From: an uncultured Oscillospiraceae bacterium
GTDB taxonomy: Bacteria; Bacillota_A; Clostridia; Oscillospirales; Oscillospiraceae
Length of the DNA: 9,341 nt
Direction of reading: 5' to 3'
Assembly (NCBI GenBank): GCA_934635515.1
Contig: CAKTZK010000059.1
Coordinates: 1-9,341 of the forward strand
The position numbers and the translations under genes are program-made. The notes under the pieces are model-generated. The model was not told the origin of the DNA. It did not search any database and was given only the letters and a program-made list of their open reading frames with translations. Each line of letters starts with the position of its first letter. The stretch's first letter is position 1. Below, in pieces: positions 7,107-9,341 of the stretch.

Positions 7107-7133
7107 ATCGGCCCCCGAACTCCGGGGGCCGAT
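7107..7133. terminator. GC-rich hairpin after pyrI; the T-run lies on the minus-strand side
   Basis: A perfect 11-bp stem (7107-7117 with 7123-7133) closes the five-base loop AACTC. It lies 34 bases after pyrI, where the end of the pyr transcript is expected. On the plus strand it is followed by CCGCTTCCCC and has no T-run. On the minus strand the same stem is followed by TTTTT (the complement of the A-run at 7103-7107), so as a classic intrinsic terminator it reads better leftwards. It may still end or stabilise the 3' end of the pyr mRNA. Confidence 0.6.
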
Positions 7134-7461
7134 CCGCTTCCCCGCCGGAATATCCGGAAACGCTTTGGCTTCTTCCGCCCAAGCACTCCCCTTTCCCTCT
7201 GCCCACACCCTCTTTGTTTTTCTGCCCGGGCTTCCGGGTTTCCGCGAACACGCTCCGCCGTTTTGGAAAAAAACTCCAAACGAACTTTTTCTCCGGGCCG
7301 ATCTCCACCTTCATGTTGCATAGTTGTCGCTTTTATTCCGTTATTTATTTTGTTAATTATCGAATATACACCTATTTGGGACCTGTATTCCGTTTAAAAA
7401 AGTGTTTATATAAAATTATCACTTTCCTCCCCCTTATAAACGCTCTTAGCCACGGAAATCG

Positions 7462-7491
7462 TTTACAATATGTTCACACACAGGCTATTTT
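7462..7491 (+). promoter_or_regulatory. Possible weak promoter of the permease unit
   Basis: TTTACA (7462-7467) and TATTTT (7486-7491) are 18 nt apart, in the AT-rich block just before the permease. The predicted start near 7498 would leave a leader of about 20 nt. The -10 match is poor and AT-rich sequence gives chance hits, so this is tentative. Confidence 0.35.
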
Positions 7492-7497
7492 ACAATA
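7462..7497 (+). repeat. Two 9-bp direct repeats upstream of the permease
   Basis: TTTACAATA occurs at 7462-7470 and again at 7489-7497, a period of 27 bases, in the putative promoter region. Paired direct repeats here may be regulator sites, but the region is AT-rich and chance is possible. Confidence 0.5.
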
Positions 7498-7499
7498 GC
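7484..7499. repeat. 6-bp inverted repeat before the permease
   Basis: GCTATT (7484-7489) and AATAGC (7494-7499) flank TTAC. The element overlaps the suggested -10 region and ends six bases before the ribosome binding site. It could be an operator or a small leader hairpin; its function is not known. Confidence 0.45.
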
Positions 7500-7504
7500 T
7501 GGAA

Positions 7505-7512
7505 AAGGAGGG
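7505..7512 (+). promoter_or_regulatory. Ribosome binding site of the APC permease
   Basis: AAGGAGGG lies six bases before the ATG at 7519, a strong site that fixes the start of the permease. Confidence 0.85.
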
Positions 7513-7518
7513 TACACT

Positions 7519-8925
7519 ATGAAGAAAGAAACTATCAACGATCTGACAACAGAAAAAACAGAACTAAAACGCGAGATAGGTGCCTTTGGTGGTGTCAGCA
7601 TTATTGCTGGTATCATGATCGGCTCCGGTATCTTCTACCTGGGTGCCTATGTGCTGCAGCGTACGGGCATGAACAGCGGCCTGGCTCTGCTGTGCTGGCT
7701 CATCGGCGGTGTCATTTCCCTGTTTGGCGGTCTGGCCTATGCGGAAATGGGCGCGGCTATGCCCCAGTCCGGTGGCCGTGTGGTTTACCTGAATGAGGCC
7801 TATCATCCCATCGTGGGCTTCATGAACGGCTTTGTGGATTGGCTCATCGGCGGCCCCGGCTCCGTGGCTGCTCTGGCCCTGGCTCTGATGGGCGTGTTCC
7901 AGCCCATTTTCCACCTCAGCGACTTCGGCTGCAAGATTGCCGCCGTTGTACTCATCTTCGGTATCACCGCCTATAACATGGTGGGCGTGAAGCTGGCCTC
8001 CGTGGTGCAGAATGTCTCCATGATCGCCAAGATGGTGCCCGTTGCCATCATTCTGCTGGCAGCCCTGTTTGTCGGCCATGTTACCCCCGACCTGTCCCTT
8101 GGCTCTGCCAGCGTCTATGCTGCCGAGAACAACACCAGCGTTTTCAGCATGATCGCCCTGGCCGTTGTGGCCTCCCTCTGGGCCTATGAGGGCTGGACCA
8201 ACCTGAACACCGTGGCCGAGGAAATGAAGAACCCCCGCAAGAATCTGCCCCTGGCCCTTATCATCGGTATCGGCGGCGTTACGATTCTCTACACCCTCTT
8301 CAACTTCGCCATCATGAAGGTTCTGCCCCACGAGGAGATTGCCTCTATGATCGACGCCGGTGACCTGTATCTGGGTACGGCGGTTGCTAAGAAGCTGCTG
8401 GGCAGCGCAGGTGCCGTGGTGGTTACCGTGGGCATGGTTCTGGCCATGTTCGGCAGCCTGAACGGCCTCATCCTGGCCCAGCCCAGAATGTACTATGCCA
8501 TGGCCAAGGAGGGCCACTTCTTCAAGAGCTTCACCAAGCTGAATAAGCAGAAGATCCCCTACGTGCCCATCCTTGTCCAGGCTGTCATCTCCAGCGTCCT
8601 GGTGCTGCTGCGTAACCTGAGCGAGCTGACCGACATGGTGGTGCTGTGCAATCTGCTCTTCAATGTCATGATCGTTCTGGCTGTGCCCATCCTGCGCAAG
8701 AAGTTCCCCAACATCGAGCGTCCCTACAAGGTGTGGCTCTATCCCGTGTCCATCATCTTCACTGCCATTGTGTTCGTGGCCCTGTTCGTCAACTCCGCCA
8801 TTGATAATCCTTTCCTGGGCGCCCTCGGCTTCATCGTGCCCGCTATCGGCGCCGTTGTTTACTGGATCTTTGACCGTAAGCTGAAGAAGGAAGCGGCGGA
8901 GAATAAGGAGAATAATGATGGCTGA
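7519..8925 (+). CDS. APC-family amino acid permease (LAT/SteT-like)
   Basis: This 468-residue integral membrane protein is expected to have about 12 membrane helices; long hydrophobic runs recur from residue 21 to 450, with a charged, Lys/Glu-rich tail at the C-terminus (452-468). Helix 1 carries the unwound GSGIF motif (35-39) that in this superfamily holds the carboxyl and amino groups of the amino acid. GGLAYAEMGAAMPQSGG (70-86) and WAYEGWTNLNTVAEEMKNP (221-239) are typical of the LAT/SteT branch. It therefore probably moves an amino acid or a close derivative, by proton symport or by exchange; the substrate cannot be read. Codon use favours GGT/GGC, CTG, AAG and ATC and is somewhat less GC-extreme than in the pyr genes. 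It is followed, with an eight-base overlap, by an amidohydrolase, so the two are likely co-transcribed. Family assignment is firm, specificity open. Confidence 0.92.
   Translation: MKKETINDLTTEKTELKREIGAFGGVSIIAGIMIGSGIFYLGAYVLQRTGMNSGLALLCWLIGGVISLFGGLAYAEMGAAMPQSGGRVVYLNEAYHPIVGFMNGFVDWLIGGPGSVAALALALMGVFQPIFHLSDFGCKIAAVVLIFGITAYNMVGVKLASVVQNVSMIAKMVPVAIILLAALFVGHVTPDLSLGSASVYAAENNTSVFSMIALAVVASLWAYEGWTNLNTVAEEMKNPRKNLPLALIIGIGGVTILYTLFNFAIMKVLPHEEIASMIDAGDLYLGTAVAKKLLGSAGAVVVTVGMVLAMFGSLNGLILAQPRMYYAMAKEGHFFKSFTKLNKQKIPYVPILVQAVISSVLVLLRNLSELTDMVVLCNLLFNVMIVLAVPILRKKFPNIERPYKVWLYPVSIIFTAIVFVALFVNSAIDNPFLGALGFIVPAIGAVVYWIFDRKLKKEAAENKENNDG
8905..8910 (+). promoter_or_regulatory. Ribosome binding site deciding the amidohydrolase start
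   Basis: AAGGAG, within the last codons of the permease, is seven bases from the ATG at 8918 and only four from the in-frame ATG at 8915. The spacing favours 8918. Confidence 0.65.
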
Positions 8926-9341
8926 GCTGTACTATAATGCCAAGGTCTATGTGGAAAAGGGTCATTATGAGCAGGCAGTTTTGGTTGAGGACGGCATCAT
9001 CCGCCGCATAGGCAGCAGTGATGCCCTGCTCTCCGAAGCCCCTGCCGACGCCACCCGGGTGGACTGCGGCGGCCGGACCCTGATCCCCGGTCTCAATGAT
9101 TCTCATATGCACTTTGCCCAGTTCAGCGAGACGCTGAATCAGGCCCGGATCGCCGATGTAAAGTCCATCGGGGAGCTGATCGAGGTGTGCCGCAAGTTTG
9201 CCCAGGAGCACCCCCAGCGTGTGAAAAACGGTCTCCATGCCCTCGGCTGGAACCAGGACTATTTCACCGACGGCGGCCGCCTGCCCGACCGGCATGACCT
9301 GGACAAGATCAGTACCGACTATCCCATCGTGCTGGAGCGTG
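8918..9341 (+). CDS. YtcJ-like metal-dependent amidohydrolase, N-terminal part (3' end outside window)
   Basis: The frame is open to the end of the window, giving the first 141 residues. It starts MAELYYNAKVYVE, has the small beta-sandwich strands typical of amidohydrolases (AVLVEDGIIRRIG), and then LIPGLNDSHMHF, with the HxH metal-binding pair of the amidohydrolase barrel. The HxH context and the following text (ALGWNQDYF, then LPDRHDLD) resemble the Amidohydro_3/YtcJ group, whose members hydrolyse amides or N-acyl groups and are mostly uncharacterised. The complete protein is probably above 500 residues by family norm. The start at 8918 overlaps the permease stop by eight bases; ATG 8915 is an alternative. 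The remaining metal ligands and any key Lys are outside the window, so activity cannot be judged. Linkage to the permease suggests that it processes the imported compound, as an inference. It is related to, but separate from, PyrC at the superfamily level. Confidence 0.88.
   Translation, partial: MAELYYNAKVYVEKGHYEQAVLVEDGIIRRIGSSDALLSEAPADATRVDCGGRTLIPGLNDSHMHFAQFSETLNQARIADVKSIGELIEVCRKFAQEHPQRVKNGLHALGWNQDYFTDGGRLPDRHDLDKISTDYPIVLER

Larger units (their letters stand above)
7134..7518. other. Intergenic region without a convincing gene
   Basis: I find no supported gene here on either strand. The left half (about 7134-7310) is C/T-rich on the plus strand with small inverted repeats (7145-7157; 7225-7238; 7262-7280, followed by T5 at 7286-7290). 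The right half, about 7321-7470, is strongly AT-rich; a hand count of 7321-7380 gives 17 G/C in 60. It then holds repeats just before the permease. Minus-strand frames crossing the left half lack a binding site and continue as shadows into pyrI. No known riboswitch core is recognisable by eye. Confidence 0.6.

Noticed and set aside
6593..7321. Long minus-strand open frames of 242, 93 and 67 codons over pyrI and the following gap
   Set aside because: They lie mostly antisense to pyrI, lack ribosome binding sites and recognisable domains, and reflect the high GC content of the opposite strand.
7564..8517. 317-codon minus-strand open frame opposite the permease, rich in His and Gln
   Set aside because: It is a shadow of the permease reading frame: low-complexity composition, no binding site and no known domain.
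8918..9341. Second dihydroorotase or allantoinase for the terminal amidohydrolase
   Set aside because: The HxH context (NDSHMHF) and following residues fit the Amidohydro_3/YtcJ group, and the dihydroorotase HLREPG-type motif is absent.
1..9341. CRISPR array, tRNA or rRNA gene, insertion sequence, phage or toxin-antitoxin genes
   Set aside because: No repeat-spacer pattern, cloverleaf, rRNA segment, transposase or paired terminal repeats were seen when reading both strands.

Overview
The window reads as a chromosomal segment of a GC-rich, low-to-medium-complexity Firmicute, most likely a gut Clostridia/Oscillospiraceae-type bacterium. This is an inference. It rests on a perfect sigma-A-type promoter, strong AGGAGG ribosome binding sites before most genes, a PyrK/class 1B PyrD pair (typical of Gram-positive bacteria) combined with PyrB plus PyrI, and high-GC codon use with short AT-rich intergenic islands. 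All genes lie on the plus strand.

Layout. (1) 1-657 is the 3' end of an FtsK/SpoIIIE DNA translocase, followed by an intrinsic terminator at 677-704. (2) A strong promoter (TTGACT, 17 nt, TATAAT at 750-778) with a leader of about 25 nt drives an eight-gene operon, 811-7072: pyrC, pyrK, pyrD, pyrF, a HAD-family phosphatase, pyrE, pyrB, pyrI. The genes overlap or are separated by 1 to 14 nt. (3) 7073-7518 is a 446-nt gap holding a strong GC hairpin and an AT-rich block with small repeats. (4) 7519-8925 encodes an APC-family amino acid permease, overlapped at its end by a YtcJ-like metal-dependent amidohydrolase that runs off the window at 9341.

How the genes work together. The operon encodes every de novo UMP step after carbamoyl phosphate. 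PyrB, regulated by PyrI, makes carbamoyl aspartate and PyrC cyclises it to dihydroorotate. The PyrD/PyrK flavo-iron-sulfur complex oxidises this to orotate, PyrE adds the ribosyl phosphate from PRPP, and PyrF decarboxylates OMP to UMP. Carbamoyl phosphate synthetase (carAB/pyrAA-AB), pyrR and a uracil permease are not in the window. The leader is too short for a PyrR-type attenuator, so feedback is likely to rest at least partly on PyrI allostery. The permease and amidohydrolase form a second, separate unit, plausibly uptake plus hydrolysis of an amino-acid-like or N-acyl/amide substrate; the substrate cannot be read from the sequence.

I did not find a clearly new biological system. The points most worth a second look are the HAD phosphatase embedded in the pyr operon, the abrupt composition break inside pyrC, the GC hairpin whose T-run faces the minus strand, the repeats in front of the permease, and the permease-amidohydrolase pair.
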